Shown here: piece after piece, positions 46,822-55,579 of the stretch | How positions within the stretch are numbered: the stretch's first letter is position 1 | Layout of the letters: each line of letters starts with the position of its first letter | Assembly (NCBI RefSeq): GCF_015710575.1 | Contig: NZ_CP065373.1 | Span: 5,518,001 to 5,582,000 of the forward strand | DNA from: Mycolicibacterium mengxianglii | GTDB lineage: Bacteria > Actinomycetota > Actinomycetes > Mycobacteriales > Mycobacteriaceae | Direction: 5' to 3' | DNA length: 64,000 nt | The notes under the pieces: model-generated | Told to the model about the DNA's origin: nothing | Database searches by the model: none | What the model saw: the letters and a program-made list of their open reading frames with translations, nothing else | Made by a program: the position numbers and the translations under genes

Positions 46822-47673
46822 ATGGCCTACCCCACCAGCACCCCCGCCACCTGGTTCGTCACCGGCGCCTCCCGCGGTCTCGGTCAGGAACTGGTGCGGC
46901 AACTACTCGAACGCGGCGACAATGTGGCCGCCACCAGCCGGTCCGCGGAACGACTGCGCAAGAACCTGGACGGGGTTCGTGCCGATCAGCTGCTGCCGCT
47001 GACCGTCGACCTCGTAGACGGATCTGCGGTCGAAGCCGCTGTGGCACAGGCGGTCCAGCGTTTCGGCCGCCTCGATGTCGTGGTCAACAATGCCGGCTAC
47101 GGCTACCTGGGATCGATCGAGGAGACCAGCGATGCCGATATCCGTCAGATGCTCGACGTGCAAGTGGTCGGCGCGTGGAACGTTCTGCGGGCGGCGATCC
47201 CGCATCTGCGGTCAGCGCGCAGCGGTCACGTCGTCAACGTCTCCTCGGTCCTCGGACTGACCACCGTCCCCGGCTGGGGGCTCTACAGCGCGGGCAAGTT
47301 CGCGCTCAACGGGATCAGCGAGGCGCTGGCCGGCGAGATGGCTGAATTCGGGGTCAAAGTCACCATCGTCGAACCCGGCTACTTCCGCACCAGCTTCCTG
47401 ACTCCCGACGCTCTGGCGCTCCCCGCCGACACCACCGATGCCTACCCCGCGATCCGCGCCATGACGCAGAGCCACCTCGAATTGCAGGGGCAGCAGCTCG
47501 GCGATCCCGTCAAAGGGGCTGCGGCGATGATCCGCATCGCCGTGTCGGGCAACGGTCCCCGCAATCAACTACTCGGTTCGGACTCCTACGACTACGCGAC
47601 GGCCCGGATCGCAGCCCTGACCGCGGACGTCGAAGCCGGACGGGAGCTGGCGCTGACCACCGATCACGACTGA
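46822..47673 (+). CDS. SDR-family oxidoreductase, target of divergent XRE regulator
   Basis: A 283-residue dehydrogenase: GASRGLGQELV, NNAGYGYLGSIE, VSSVLGLTTVPGWGLYSAGK (Ser, Tyr and Lys of the catalytic set) and PGYFRTSFLTPDA. The ATG follows TGGAG. The divergent XRE/MmyB-type gene is a standard partner arrangement in actinobacteria, often for detoxification of an electrophile or ketone; the substrate is unknown. Confidence 0.87.
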   Translation: MAYPTSTPATWFVTGASRGLGQELVRQLLERGDNVAATSRSAERLRKNLDGVRADQLLPLTVDLVDGSAVEAAVAQAVQRFGRLDVVVNNAGYGYLGSIEETSDADIRQMLDVQVVGAWNVLRAAIPHLRSARSGHVVNVSSVLGLTTVPGWGLYSAGKFALNGISEALAGEMAEFGVKVTIVEPGYFRTSFLTPDALALPADTTDAYPAIRAMTQSHLELQGQQLGDPVKGAAAMIRIAVSGNGPRNQLLGSDSYDYATARIAALTADVEAGRELALTTDHD

Positions 47674-47804
47674 GCGATCCCCTTCCTCGCACACGGCCGC
47701 GCCTTCCCCGGCAGGCACTTCCGCCGTCCCGCGTGGCCGGATCCTGATGAATGCTGGCCATCGAGCCACTGGTGGTGAGGGATCCCCTTCGGCACTGTGG
47801 CGGA

Positions 47805-48509
47805 ATGAGCAATCAGCAACAGGACACCATCACTGACGACACCCGCGATCCGGGGCGATGGGGCATGCCGGATTCCGACATCTGTTCAGCGGCCTGGCGC
47901 CTGATGTTCGAGGTTTCTCCGGAGCTCATCGCCAACCACAACGTCCGCAGTTACCTCTTCGCACGCGAACTCGCCGCGGCCAAGGGACTGCGCGCGGACG
48001 TCGATTACGACGATGAGGTCGTGTTCCTCAGTTGCCTCCTGCATGATCTCGGCATCACCGAGTACGGCAGTGGCGATCAGCGTTTCGAGGTCGACGGCGC
48101 CGACGCCGCGGCGCGCTTTCTGCGCGAACACGACATCGCCGACGACCGGATCACCCGGGTGTGGCAATCGATCGCGTTGCACACCAGCCTCGGTCTGGCC
48201 GACCGGTTCGGTGCCGAGCAGTCCGTCACGTTCTTCGGCATCTCCCTGGATATCGACGGAAGCGAGAAGGGCCGCCTTTCAGCTGGTTTCGCGGACCGGG
48301 TGCACACTGCCTGGCCGCGCCACGATCTCGGCTACGGCATCGCCGAGCTCATCGCCGCCGACGCCGCAGCCAACCCGATGAAGGCTCCCCCCTTCACCTT
48401 TCCCGCCCACGTCCATCAGCTCATCAACGGAGGATCGATGACGTTCTTCGATGTGGTGGACAACGCCGGCTGGGGCGACCAACCGCGAAGGGATGGTCTG
48501 AGCTCATAG
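47805..48509 (+). CDS. HD-domain hydrolase, cyanamide hydratase-like
   Basis: A 234-residue HD-superfamily protein. Metal motif LLHDLGITE near residue 80, with paired His residues upstream (NHNVRSYLFARELA) and HTSLGLADRF downstream, matching the layout of cyanamide-hydratase-like HD proteins. It could hydrate a nitrile/cyanamide or act as a phosphohydrolase. ATG 47805 is preferred over an in-frame GTG/ATG at 47751. The 3' end overlaps the convergent SDR by 6 bases. Confidence 0.75.
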   Translation: MSNQQQDTITDDTRDPGRWGMPDSDICSAAWRLMFEVSPELIANHNVRSYLFARELAAAKGLRADVDYDDEVVFLSCLLHDLGITEYGSGDQRFEVDGADAAARFLREHDIADDRITRVWQSIALHTSLGLADRFGAEQSVTFFGISLDIDGSEKGRLSAGFADRVHTAWPRHDLGYGIAELIAADAAANPMKAPPFTFPAHVHQLINGGSMTFFDVVDNAGWGDQPRRDGLSS

Positions 48510-49247
48510 CTGGGAGGCGCCGCCGTCCACCGCCAACTCCGACCCGGTGGTGTAGGTGGCGTCGAATGCCAGGAAGGCAACCGCTTTGGCGACCTCGGTC
48601 GTCTCGCCGAAACGCGACATCGGGTTCTGCTCCTTCAACTGTGCCTTGATCTCCTCGGCCGCCTCGGCCGGCATCGACCTGTCGAGGATCCCGGTGTCGA
48701 CCGGCCCGGGGCTCACTGCGTTCACCCGTACGCCGTTGGCGAGCAACTCGCGCGCCAGGCTGCGAGTCAACGAGCGCAGTGCAGCCTTGCTGGCCGCGTA
48801 GGCGCTCATTCCTGCCATCCCCATCACGTTGACCACCGAGGTGGTCAGCACCACGCCGCTGCCCTCGTTCAGCAGCGGTGCCAGTTTCTGCACGGTGAAG
48901 TACGGGCCCTTCGTATTGACCGTGAGCACCTCGTCGTACATCTCTTCGGTCAGCTCCTCGAACGGCGCGGCCCTCGTGATGCCGGCATTGACGAAAAGTG
49001 CGTCCACCGAGCCGAATTCCGCCTTCACGCGCTCGGCCAGCTGCGTGATGTCCGACAGAGAGGCCGCATCGCTGCGGACGGCCACCGCACTTCCGCCGAG
49101 CTTTTTGGCAGCTGTGTCGAGGCTGTCCTGGTTGCGTCCGGTGATCAGGACGCGGGCTCCCTCATCGAGCAGCAGTTCCGCCGTCGCGAATCCGAGCCCC
49201 GTGCTGCCTCCGATGATCACGACCTTCTTGTCGTCATACCTGCCCAT
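48504..49247 (-). CDS. SDR-family oxidoreductase
   Basis: A 247-residue dehydrogenase: GGSTGLGFATA cofactor motif, NAGITRAAPFE, TTSVVNVMGMAGMSAYAASK (catalytic Ser/Tyr/Lys) and PGPVDTGILDR. ATG 49247 is chosen because AAGGGA lies about 8 bases upstream. It is divergent from a LysR regulator that probably controls it. Confidence 0.88.
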   Translation of the reverse strand: MGRYDDKKVVIIGGSTGLGFATAELLLDEGARVLITGRNQDSLDTAAKKLGGSAVAVRSDAASLSDITQLAERVKAEFGSVDALFVNAGITRAAPFEELTEEMYDEVLTVNTKGPYFTVQKLAPLLNEGSGVVLTTSVVNVMGMAGMSAYAASKAALRSLTRSLARELLANGVRVNAVSPGPVDTGILDRSMPAEAAEEIKAQLKEQNPMSRFGETTEVAKAVAFLAFDATYTTGSELAVDGGASQL

Positions 49248-49328
49248 GCGGACGTCCCTTCTGCTTTCGTAGACCTGCACTTGCAGTCAAGAGCGGTTCG
49301 CCACCGGTGTCCAAGACCTGTTTCGCAG

Positions 49329-49355
49329 CCCGTCATGCCACGCAAGCATGACGGG
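49329..49355. promoter_or_regulatory. 27-base inverted repeat, LysR operator candidate
   Basis: Perfect 10-base arms (CCCGTCATGC and GCATGACGGG) around a 7-base spacer between the divergent SDR and LysR genes. The central TGC-N7-GCA contains the LysR T-N11-A pattern. It ends 12 bases before the lysR ATG, so it may also block lysR translation or transcription (autoregulation). Confidence 0.6.
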
Positions 49356-49367
49356 TACGTTGGGAGG

Positions 49368-50300
49368 ATGTCCGATGTAGCCGCAGTGCCGGTGGAGTTC
49401 GACCTCAACACCGACCTCGATCTGCGCTTGGTCCGTTACTTCACGGTGGTGGCCGAGCACCTGAACTTCGGCCGGGCCGCCGCCGCGCTCCATGTGGCTC
49501 AGCCGGCGTTGAGTCGCCAGATCCAGAGACTGGAGCGGCATCTGGACGTTCAGCTGTTCACCCGCACCCCGCAGGGCAGTCATCTCACCGAAGCCGGTGA
49601 AGCCTTCCTGCCGCAGGCACGAGCACTGCTCCACGATGCCCGCCGAGCCACCCTCACCGCACGCGCGGCCACGGCACAGAATGCGATCACTGTCGGGTTT
49701 GTCGAGGATCTGGTGATCACTCCCGCGGTACGGGAGCTGCGCCGGCGGCACCCGGGTGCCGAGGTTCACCACCGTCATCTGAGCTGCGCCGAGGCGGGAA
49801 GCGCCCTCATCGAGCACCGGGTTGATGCCGTCGTCGCCCGGATGCCGTTCCCGTTTCCCACTGAGCAGATGCAGATCACGGAGCTCTACGAGGAGCCACG
49901 GATGCTGGTGGTGCCGGCCACCCATCGCCTCGCGGGACGGCAGTCCGTCACCGTCGAAGACTTCGCCCACGATGACCTGGTCCCCTGCCCCGTTTCCGGA
50001 CCGGGCGCCTGGAGCGAGTTCTGGCGTCTGCCGCCCCACCGGAGCGGCTACCCGACGCCGGCCCAACCCATGACTGTGCACACGTTCGAAGACAAGCTCG
50101 AACTCGTTGCCGACGGCCGGGCGGTGGTGATTCTGCCGGCCGGAGACCGGAGATTCACACTGCGCCCGGGCGTCGCCGCGGTCCCCATTACCGGGCTGGA
50201 CCCGTTCCAGGTCGTGGTTCTCACTCGCGCTCAGGAACGCAACGACCTCGTGGCGGACTTCCGGGCGGCTGCGCGATCTCAGCTCACCGGCGCCTCGTAG
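49368..50300 (+). CDS. LysR-family regulator
   Basis: A 310-residue regulator. The N-terminal wHTH spans residues 15-75 (LVRYFTVVAEHLNFGRAAAA, LHVAQPALSRQIQRLERHLD), followed by a periplasmic-binding-protein-like effector domain (from ITVGFVEDLVITPAVREL). ATG 49368 sits directly after GGGAGG, an unusually short spacing; an in-frame GTG 18 bases on is possible. Divergent from the SDR. Confidence 0.88.
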   Translation: MSDVAAVPVEFDLNTDLDLRLVRYFTVVAEHLNFGRAAAALHVAQPALSRQIQRLERHLDVQLFTRTPQGSHLTEAGEAFLPQARALLHDARRATLTARAATAQNAITVGFVEDLVITPAVRELRRRHPGAEVHHRHLSCAEAGSALIEHRVDAVVARMPFPFPTEQMQITELYEEPRMLVVPATHRLAGRQSVTVEDFAHDDLVPCPVSGPGAWSEFWRLPPHRSGYPTPAQPMTVHTFEDKLELVADGRAVVILPAGDRRFTLRPGVAAVPITGLDPFQVVVLTRAQERNDLVADFRAAARSQLTGAS

Positions 50301-50320
50301 CGGACTGCGCCGTCAACGAA

Positions 50321-50352
50321 AACCGGCCCCCTCCTGGTGGAGGGGGCCGGTT
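50321..50352. terminator. bidirectional hairpin terminator
   Basis: A perfect 14-base stem (AACCGGCCCCCTCC and complement) with a 4-base loop, between two convergent genes. On the minus strand it is followed by TTTTCGTT, so termination is better supported for the repeat-rich gene; on the plus strand it may also end the lysR transcript. Confidence 0.8.
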
Positions 50353-50364
50353 CGTCAGGCGGTA

Positions 50365-51828
50365 TCAGGCGTCCGAGCCCTTGTCAGAGCCCTTGTCGGA
50401 ACCCTTGTCGGAACCCTTGTCAGCGGCTTTCTCAGAACCCTTGTCGGAGCCCTTCTCCGCAGCCTTGTCAGCGGCCTTGTCAGAACCCTTGTCAGCGGCC
50501 TTGTCATCAGCCTCGCTGCCACCGGCAGCCTTGTCAGAGGCCTTGTCAGTGTCATCCGCGTCCGCGGAATCGGTGCCGTCGGCGACATCAGCGTCGTCGG
50601 CAACGGGGGTGGTCTCGGCGTCCTCGCCGACGGGGGCGGTTGCAGCGTCCTCGTCCACCACGACGGTGCTGTCATCCACCGGGGTGACCTCGGTTGCGTC
50701 CTCGCCGACGGGAGCGGTCTCGGCGTCCTCGTCCACGACGACAGTGCTGTCGGCCACCGGGGTGACCTCGAGGCCGGACCCGGCTTCAGGGGCCGTCTCT
50801 TCGAGGGCCGCGCCCTTGTCGGCACCCGGGACATCCAGCGTCACGAGCGTGGGAGCGGACTTCGCCGCTGCAGCCACGACCACCGGGGGTGCCAGCGCGT
50901 CGGCGATCGCCTGCGGAATCTTGACCAGGAACTGGTCGATGCTGCCGATCGGGGAGAACAGGCCCTGGAATGTCTCGGGGCTGTAGATCGGCTCGCCGGC
51001 CTCGTCGTAGCCGAAGAACGGCTTGTAGCCGTTGAGGAAGGCACCCAGGACCACACCGGGCGCGTTGACCAGTGCGGTCACGGCGTCTTCGGCCGCACCG
51101 GTCTTCAAGGAGGAGACGATGGTGTCAGCGACGTTCGTGAGCGCGAACGTGGCGGTGATGAACGGGACCAGCAACCCGCGGGTGACGCCGGAAGCGGTAC
51201 CGCGGGTGATCAGGGAGTCGTACACCCGTACCAGGTTGGTCACCATGTCCGCGGGGATGCCGGCAATCGGCAGAAGCGGCTGGCCGATGTTCTCCAGGGC
51301 GACCAGGAACCAGGTGTTGATCTCGACGAACGCTTCGGTGAACTGACCTGCGGCGAGGAACTCGGCAGCGGCCTGGAGCCGTACCGGGAGGTTGTTGATG
51401 GTCTTTTCCAGGCCCTCGACGGAACCGACGATGCCCGTCCCGCGACGCTGACCCTCGGCGGCCTTGGCACCGACGATCACCTTGAGGAAGGCCTGCTGGT
51501 TCTCGACCACCTGGCTCAGGATGGGGAACGGCCTGGCGGCAATGTCGGAGATGAGCGTGCCGACCTGCGCAGACGTGTTGGTGAAGATGTTCTCCCACAC
51601 CAGCAACGGGTTCTCGAGAACGGGGTTGGCCGCCGCAGTGAGCTGGACCGCCCGCTGCTGGATTTCGATGCTCGACAGGGGCGAGACCGGCGAGACCGGG
51701 CTGACAGCCATGGCACCCGCGCACAGCATCGCGGCACTCGCCACCCGCACCTTGTTGGCACGCGACGCGGCGTGGGCCGGACCGGACTTGACCTCTGCGC
51801 CGAACGCGGCGGGAACTGCTTGTTGCAC
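50365..51828 (-). CDS. 487-residue repeat-rich exported-looking protein under iron-box promoter
   Basis: Starts at GTG 51828 with AGAGGAG six bases upstream. Residues about 28-50 form a hydrophobic signal-like segment (VRVASAAMLCAGAMAVSPVS). Residues 60-340 are a helical domain I do not recognise (e.g. PVLENPLLVWENIFTNTSAQ and FFGYDEAGEPIYSPETFQGL). Two tandem acidic 26-residue repeats (EVTPV-DSTVVVDEDA-TAPVGEDA) follow, and the end is a Lys/Gly/Ser/Asp repeat tail (KGSDKGSDKGSDKGSDA). Switching from acidic to basic repeats is unusual. The promoter carries two IdeR-like boxes, so iron control is likely (inference). Location is probably cell envelope; function unknown. Confidence 0.75.
   Translation of the reverse strand: MQQAVPAAFGAEVKSGPAHAASRANKVRVASAAMLCAGAMAVSPVSPVSPLSSIEIQQRAVQLTAAANPVLENPLLVWENIFTNTSAQVGTLISDIAARPFPILSQVVENQQAFLKVIVGAKAAEGQRRGTGIVGSVEGLEKTINNLPVRLQAAAEFLAAGQFTEAFVEINTWFLVALENIGQPLLPIAGIPADMVTNLVRVYDSLITRGTASGVTRGLLVPFITATFALTNVADTIVSSLKTGAAEDAVTALVNAPGVVLGAFLNGYKPFFGYDEAGEPIYSPETFQGLFSPIGSIDQFLVKIPQAIADALAPPVVVAAAAKSAPTLVTLDVPGADKGAALEETAPEAGSGLEVTPVADSTVVVDEDAETAPVGEDATEVTPVDDSTVVVDEDAATAPVGEDAETTPVADDADVADGTDSADADDTDKASDKAAGGSEADDKAADKGSDKAADKAAEKGSDKGSEKAADKGSDKGSDKGSDKGSDA
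50614..50769 (-). repeat. 78-base tandem duplication (two 26-residue acidic repeats)
   Basis: Two adjacent in-frame copies (50692-50769 and 50614-50691) encode nearly identical acidic 26-residue units that differ at a few positions, plus a third partial copy after them. They precede a Lys/Gly/Ser/Asp repeat region that continues to the stop codon. Confidence 0.85.
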
Positions 51829-51872
51829 GGAATCTCCTCTAGGAATGGTCATCGCGCCTGTGCGCCAGCTGG

Positions 51873-51901
51873 ACATTAGCTGAGGTTTACCTAAGTAGCA
51901 A
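51873..51901 (-). promoter_or_regulatory. promoter of the repeat-rich gene (-35/-10)
   Basis: On the minus strand TTGCTA (-35-like, 51896-51901) and TAATGT (-10-like, 51873-51878) are separated by exactly 17 bases, about 45-75 bases before the GTG. An IdeR-like box fills the spacer and overlaps the -10, which would let a repressor block RNA polymerase. Confidence 0.5.
51876..51894. promoter_or_regulatory. IdeR-like iron box 1
   Basis: TTAGCTGAGGTTTACCTAA matches the mycobacterial IdeR consensus TTAGGTTAGGCTAACCTAA at 15 of 19 positions, with both outer TTAG/CTAA half sites intact. It overlaps the predicted promoter. Confidence 0.6.
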
Positions 51902-51919
51902 TAGGTTTGGCTACCCTCA
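51901..51919. promoter_or_regulatory. IdeR-like iron box 2
   Basis: ATAGGTTTGGCTACCCTCA matches the same consensus at 15 of 19 positions. It starts 25 bases after box 1 and abuts the predicted -35, so both could be occupied on related faces of the DNA. Confidence 0.55.
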
Positions 51920-52083
51920 CTTAGCCCAGCTTTACAGCATTTGTTGCTGAAAGGTCCCGAGAGCGGGCAAATCCCGCGATAGAACTGGGGGCACTGGGTG
52001 CCGCTAAATTGCCTCAGAGTCAATTCGCCGGGGGGTACGCGCCTCAGGAGCCAATATCGTTCCGGAAGGCATACCGTCAGGCG

Positions 52084-53553
52084 GTGCACTTCGAGGACTA
52101 TCGCCGATACGACGCCACCGGACTGGCAAAGCTGGTCGCCGACAAGGAGGTGAGCCCGGCAGAGCTACTGGCCATCGCGCAGGCGCGAGCCACGGCGGTC
52201 AACCCACGGATCAACGCCATCGTCAACGACGTACCGGCCTCGCCCACTGCCACCGTCGACGGCCCCTTCGCCGGGGTCCCGTTCCTGATCAAGGATCTGG
52301 CACAGGACTATGCCGGCCTGCCGAGTTCCCGTGGCTCCCGCGCCCTGATGTCGACGCCGGCCGCCGAACACGCGACCGTCGTCCGTCGCTGGATCGACGC
52401 GGGACTGGTCATCTTCGGCAAGACCAACACCCCCGAGTTCGGCACCAAGGGCATCACCGAACCCGACGTCTGGGGACCGGCGCGCAATCCATGGGACCTC
52501 AGCCGCACACCTGGCGGGTCGTCGGGCGGATCAGCCGCCGCGGTGGCAGCGGGCATCGTGCCGTGCGCGGGAGCCAACGACGGCGGCGGATCCATCCGGA
52601 TCCCGGCGGCCTGCTGCGGATTGGTCGGGCTCAAGCCAGGGCGGGGGCTCACGCCTCTGGGTCCGACAACGGGCGAGTCCATGCACGGCGCGGCGGTACA
52701 GGGTGTCGTGTCACGAACAGTGCGCGACACCGCGGCCATGCTGGACGCCATCAGCGGTGGCGAACCCGGCGGGCCATACCAACCAGCAAGTCCCGCCTCC
52801 CCTTTCGCGTCGAATGTCGGGGTGGACCCCGGGAGGCTGCGCATCGGCGTGCGGGTTCCGACCGGGATCAACCCGGCCCCACATCCCGAGGCATTCGCGG
52901 CCGTCGAAGCGGCAGTTCAGGCGTTGACCGAACTCGGGCACCATGTCGAAGAACTGCCGCAGGCCCCGTTCGACGACGCCGCGCTGGCTCGGGAGTTCCT
53001 GCTCACCTGGTTCGTGTACACCGCATGGGAATTGGCCGACGCCAAGCGTCTCACCGGAGCCGGCGACGAGGCGTTCGAGCGGGACACCCTGGTCCTGGCC
53101 GCACTCGGCCGCGCCACCAGCAGTGTCGACTACGTCGACGCCATCCAGCGCCGCCACGAACACACCCGTCGATTGACCGCGTACTTCCAGAACTATGACC
53201 TGCTCCTGACACCGACATTGGCGACTCCGCCGCCGAGGATCGGCGAGTTCGACCTCCCGGTCATGTTGGCCCACGGCGCGGACGTACTTCTCAAGACGCG
53301 CACTGCCGGACTGCTGCGCTACACCAAGATCGTCGACGACATGGTGGACAAGAACCTCGCCTGGGTGCCGTACACGCAGCTGGCGAATATCACTGGGCGA
53401 CCGGCACTTTCGCTCCCACTGCACTGGACCGCGGACGGGTTGCCGCTCGGCGTCCAGTTCGTCGCGCCGCTGACAGGCGAGGCATTGCTCATCCGGTTGG
53501 CTGCTCAACTGGAGGAGGCCGTGCCGTGGGCCGATCGCGTGGCGCCGGTGTAA
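52084..53553 (+). CDS. amidase-signature hydrolase
   Basis: About 489 residues from GTG 52084 (TTG 52009 adds 25). Complete triad: Lys70 (PFLIKDL), Ser146 (PGGSSGG) and Ser170 (GGGSIRIPA), spaced as in other amidase-signature enzymes. N-terminal [20 protein letters not shown] is a typical family start. It is unrelated in sequence detail to the amidase at 12374-13792 beyond the shared fold. Substrate unknown. It is divergent from the iron-box gene but 165 bases from the boxes. Confidence 0.87.
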   Translation: MHFEDYRRYDATGLAKLVADKEVSPAELLAIAQARATAVNPRINAIVNDVPASPTATVDGPFAGVPFLIKDLAQDYAGLPSSRGSRALMSTPAAEHATVVRRWIDAGLVIFGKTNTPEFGTKGITEPDVWGPARNPWDLSRTPGGSSGGSAAAVAAGIVPCAGANDGGGSIRIPAACCGLVGLKPGRGLTPLGPTTGESMHGAAVQGVVSRTVRDTAAMLDAISGGEPGGPYQPASPASPFASNVGVDPGRLRIGVRVPTGINPAPHPEAFAAVEAAVQALTELGHHVEELPQAPFDDAALAREFLLTWFVYTAWELADAKRLTGAGDEAFERDTLVLAALGRATSSVDYVDAIQRRHEHTRRLTAYFQNYDLLLTPTLATPPPRIGEFDLPVMLAHGADVLLKTRTAGLLRYTKIVDDMVDKNLAWVPYTQLANITGRPALSLPLHWTADGLPLGVQFVAPLTGEALLIRLAAQLEEAVPWADRVAPV

Positions 53554-53566
53554 CAGCCGGTTCAGC

Positions 53567-53707
53567 TCAGTCGGGGTGCGCCTCGGCCGCCACCGCGGCG
53601 AGCATGCCGTCGAAATCCTCACCGCACGGCACACAGGCGTGCAGGTGGACCAACACCCCGATATCGGCCGGGTCGGTACTGAGGAACCAGTTCACCTGAT
53701 CGGTCAT
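53567..53707 (-). CDS. 46-residue small protein with His-x3/Cys-x2-Cys motif
   Basis: A 47-codon gene with a good ribosome site (GGAGGGGCC before ATG 53707). It contains LVHLHACVPCGEDFDG: two His and a CxxC in a tight cluster that could bind a metal, and the ends are acidic. Clear ribosome site and coding-like composition support a real gene. It is 58 bases after the RpiR gene on the same strand, so probably the last gene of the amidotransferase-RpiR transcript. Function unknown. Confidence 0.65.
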   Translation of the reverse strand: MTDQVNWFLSTDPADIGVLVHLHACVPCGEDFDGMLAAVAAEAHPD

Positions 53708-53765
53708 GGCCCCTCCAATGCCACTGTGGACGCGAGAAACTCGTGGGCTACCAGGTGGCCGCGGA

Positions 53766-54671
53766 TCACCCGAGCAGCTCGGCGCTGCGCTGATCCTCCC
53801 ACAGCGCCATCCGGGTGCGGGCCGGTTCGCCGAGTGCGTCCATCACCAGAGGAATGAGCAGTTCGGTCAGGAGGAACCCTGCTGCCATGCTCTGGTATGT
53901 GGTGCCGACCGTGCTGGACGCGGCCAGGACGACTTCGGCCTCGGGTGCCACCGGACAGGCCAGATCATCGGTGATCAGCAGCACCGTTCCACCGGCCCTA
54001 TGTACCCGCGCCGCGAAATCGGCTGCGCTGCGCTGATACCGGTGGTAGTCGAACAGCACGACCACGTCCCTGCGGGTCAGCTCGATCATCGCGCCCAGAT
54101 CGCGTCCAGCGGGATCGGCGATCGCCCGCACTCCCGGACGCAGTTGCTCGAGGTGCGCACCCAGGTGCTCCGCCAGCAGATGCGAGAACCGGCCGCCGTG
54201 CAGGTACAGCGGGCGGCTGGTGTCCGACAGCAGAGCCACGGCGGTTTCGACAGCGGAGACCGGCAACTGGGCGAGCGTCTCGACGGCCCGTTGATTCTGT
54301 GCCTGGGCCTGCTGGAGTAATCGGTCGAGCAGACTGTCGGCCGCGGGCGCACGCGGCAGGCGGGTGATCGGACCGTTGGACCGTGCGGTCAGCTCCGCTC
54401 GCAGTGCCACCTGCAGATCGGTGAACCCTTCGTAGCCAAGGGATTGCGCGAATCTCAGCACAGTCGGGGGGCTTACCTCGGCGCGCTCGGCGAGCCGGGC
54501 GGCACTGGCGAGCCCGGCACTGGGATAGTCGGCGAGCAGTGCCCGCCCCACCCGTCGTTCAGCGCGGCTGAGAGTCGGCAGAGCGGCGCCGGTCCGCGCA
54601 GCCACTGTCGACGCCCCGGCCTCCGTCGCCGTTTCGGCCGGTACTTCCACTGCGTCGCTGGCCACGGCCAT
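53766..54671 (-). CDS. MurR/RpiR-family regulator
   Basis: A 301-residue regulator: N-terminal HTH_6 (ARLAERAEVSPPTVLRFAQS near residues 60-80) and a C-terminal SIS domain (about 150-285, PLYLHGGRFSHLLAEHLGAH ... VVLFDYHRYQRSAADFAARV). SIS domains in this family bind phosphosugars or other small effectors. ATG overlaps the amidotransferase stop by one base (TGATG). It is the likely regulator of the divergent amine-utilisation genes. Confidence 0.88.
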   Translation of the reverse strand: MAVASDAVEVPAETATEAGASTVAARTGAALPTLSRAERRVGRALLADYPSAGLASAARLAERAEVSPPTVLRFAQSLGYEGFTDLQVALRAELTARSNGPITRLPRAPAADSLLDRLLQQAQAQNQRAVETLAQLPVSAVETAVALLSDTSRPLYLHGGRFSHLLAEHLGAHLEQLRPGVRAIADPAGRDLGAMIELTRRDVVVLFDYHRYQRSAADFAARVHRAGGTVLLITDDLACPVAPEAEVVLAASSTVGTTYQSMAAGFLLTELLIPLVMDALGEPARTRMALWEDQRSAELLG

Positions 54672-55468
54672 CAATCTGCCACAAGCGGCAACTGTTCCAC
54701 GGTCAGGTCATGCATCGAGATCGCCGTCACAGACTCCGCTGCCAGCGGTTCCCACCCGAGGTCGCCGAATCCGGTGGAGGCCACCACCACGACGCCGTCG
54801 GCCGGCCGGGCGATCCGCAGTGCGAAGTAGTCCTCCAGATGCTCGGCAGGCAGATCGGTCCCGTTGATCTCCTCGATGTCCTCATCCAGAAGGCGGCTGT
54901 GGGCGTGGGCGTCGACGACGATCAACGTGCCCTCACCGAGGATCAGCGCGTTGAGGCTGGCGTCGGGATAGATCTGCCGAAGCTGCACGACCGCGCGCCG
55001 GACGGCTTCGGCCAGGTTCGGCGCAGTGCGCCGATGTTGGCGGATGACGGCGAAATACCGCTCACTGTCGGTGGTTCCGCGCAGTGCGGCCGCTACTGCC
55101 GGCTCCAACAGGTCATCCAGTGGCGCCATCGGCTTGATGGAACCGTTGTGCGCCATTGCCACGCCGTCGGCCAGGAACGGATGGGAGTTCTGCGGCTCCA
55201 CAGCGAGCCCGTTCGTCGCCCACCGCAGGTGAACCAGAGCGGCCGAAAAGCGCCGGTCGTGGGTCGCGGCATCGAACTCCGGATCACCGAGCGCGCAACC
55301 GGCCGATACCTGGATGTGCGGGGTGTCGCCGAGATGGCCCACGCCCGCCACGCCCCAACCGTCACCGTGAATCTTGGTCAAGGCGACGAAATCCCTGAGC
55401 ACGGAGTCCCCGACGGCGTCGGCAATCGAAATCGGGTTGACAGACACCACACCCAGAAGCCGACACAT
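54671..55468 (-). CDS. class II glutamine amidotransferase (stand-alone Ntn hydrolase)
   Basis: A 265-residue protein that begins MCRLLGVVS, exposing the catalytic Cys2 after Met removal, which fixes ATG 55468 as start (GGAGG 9 bases upstream). Further class II motifs: HLRWATNG, AMAHNGSIKP and GTTDSERYF. Stand-alone members such as YafJ and EgtC cleave gamma-glutamyl or glutamine amide bonds. Its divergent partner is a glutamine synthetase-like ligase, which suggests that it hydrolyses gamma-glutamyl conjugates made by that ligase (inference). Confidence 0.87.
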   Translation of the reverse strand: MCRLLGVVSVNPISIADAVGDSVLRDFVALTKIHGDGWGVAGVGHLGDTPHIQVSAGCALGDPEFDAATHDRRFSAALVHLRWATNGLAVEPQNSHPFLADGVAMAHNGSIKPMAPLDDLLEPAVAAALRGTTDSERYFAVIRQHRRTAPNLAEAVRRAVVQLRQIYPDASLNALILGEGTLIVVDAHAHSRLLDEDIEEINGTDLPAEHLEDYFALRIARPADGVVVVASTGFGDLGWEPLAAESVTAISMHDLTVEQLPLVAD

Positions 55469-55579
55469 GCGAGCAATCCTCCGTTCCACGATCTTATGAA
55501 TCAACCATAGTCAGCCGAAATTGATGATCCTGAAACATTCATGACATAGATTCCTCCCAGACTCTTCGAAGGAGGTTTC

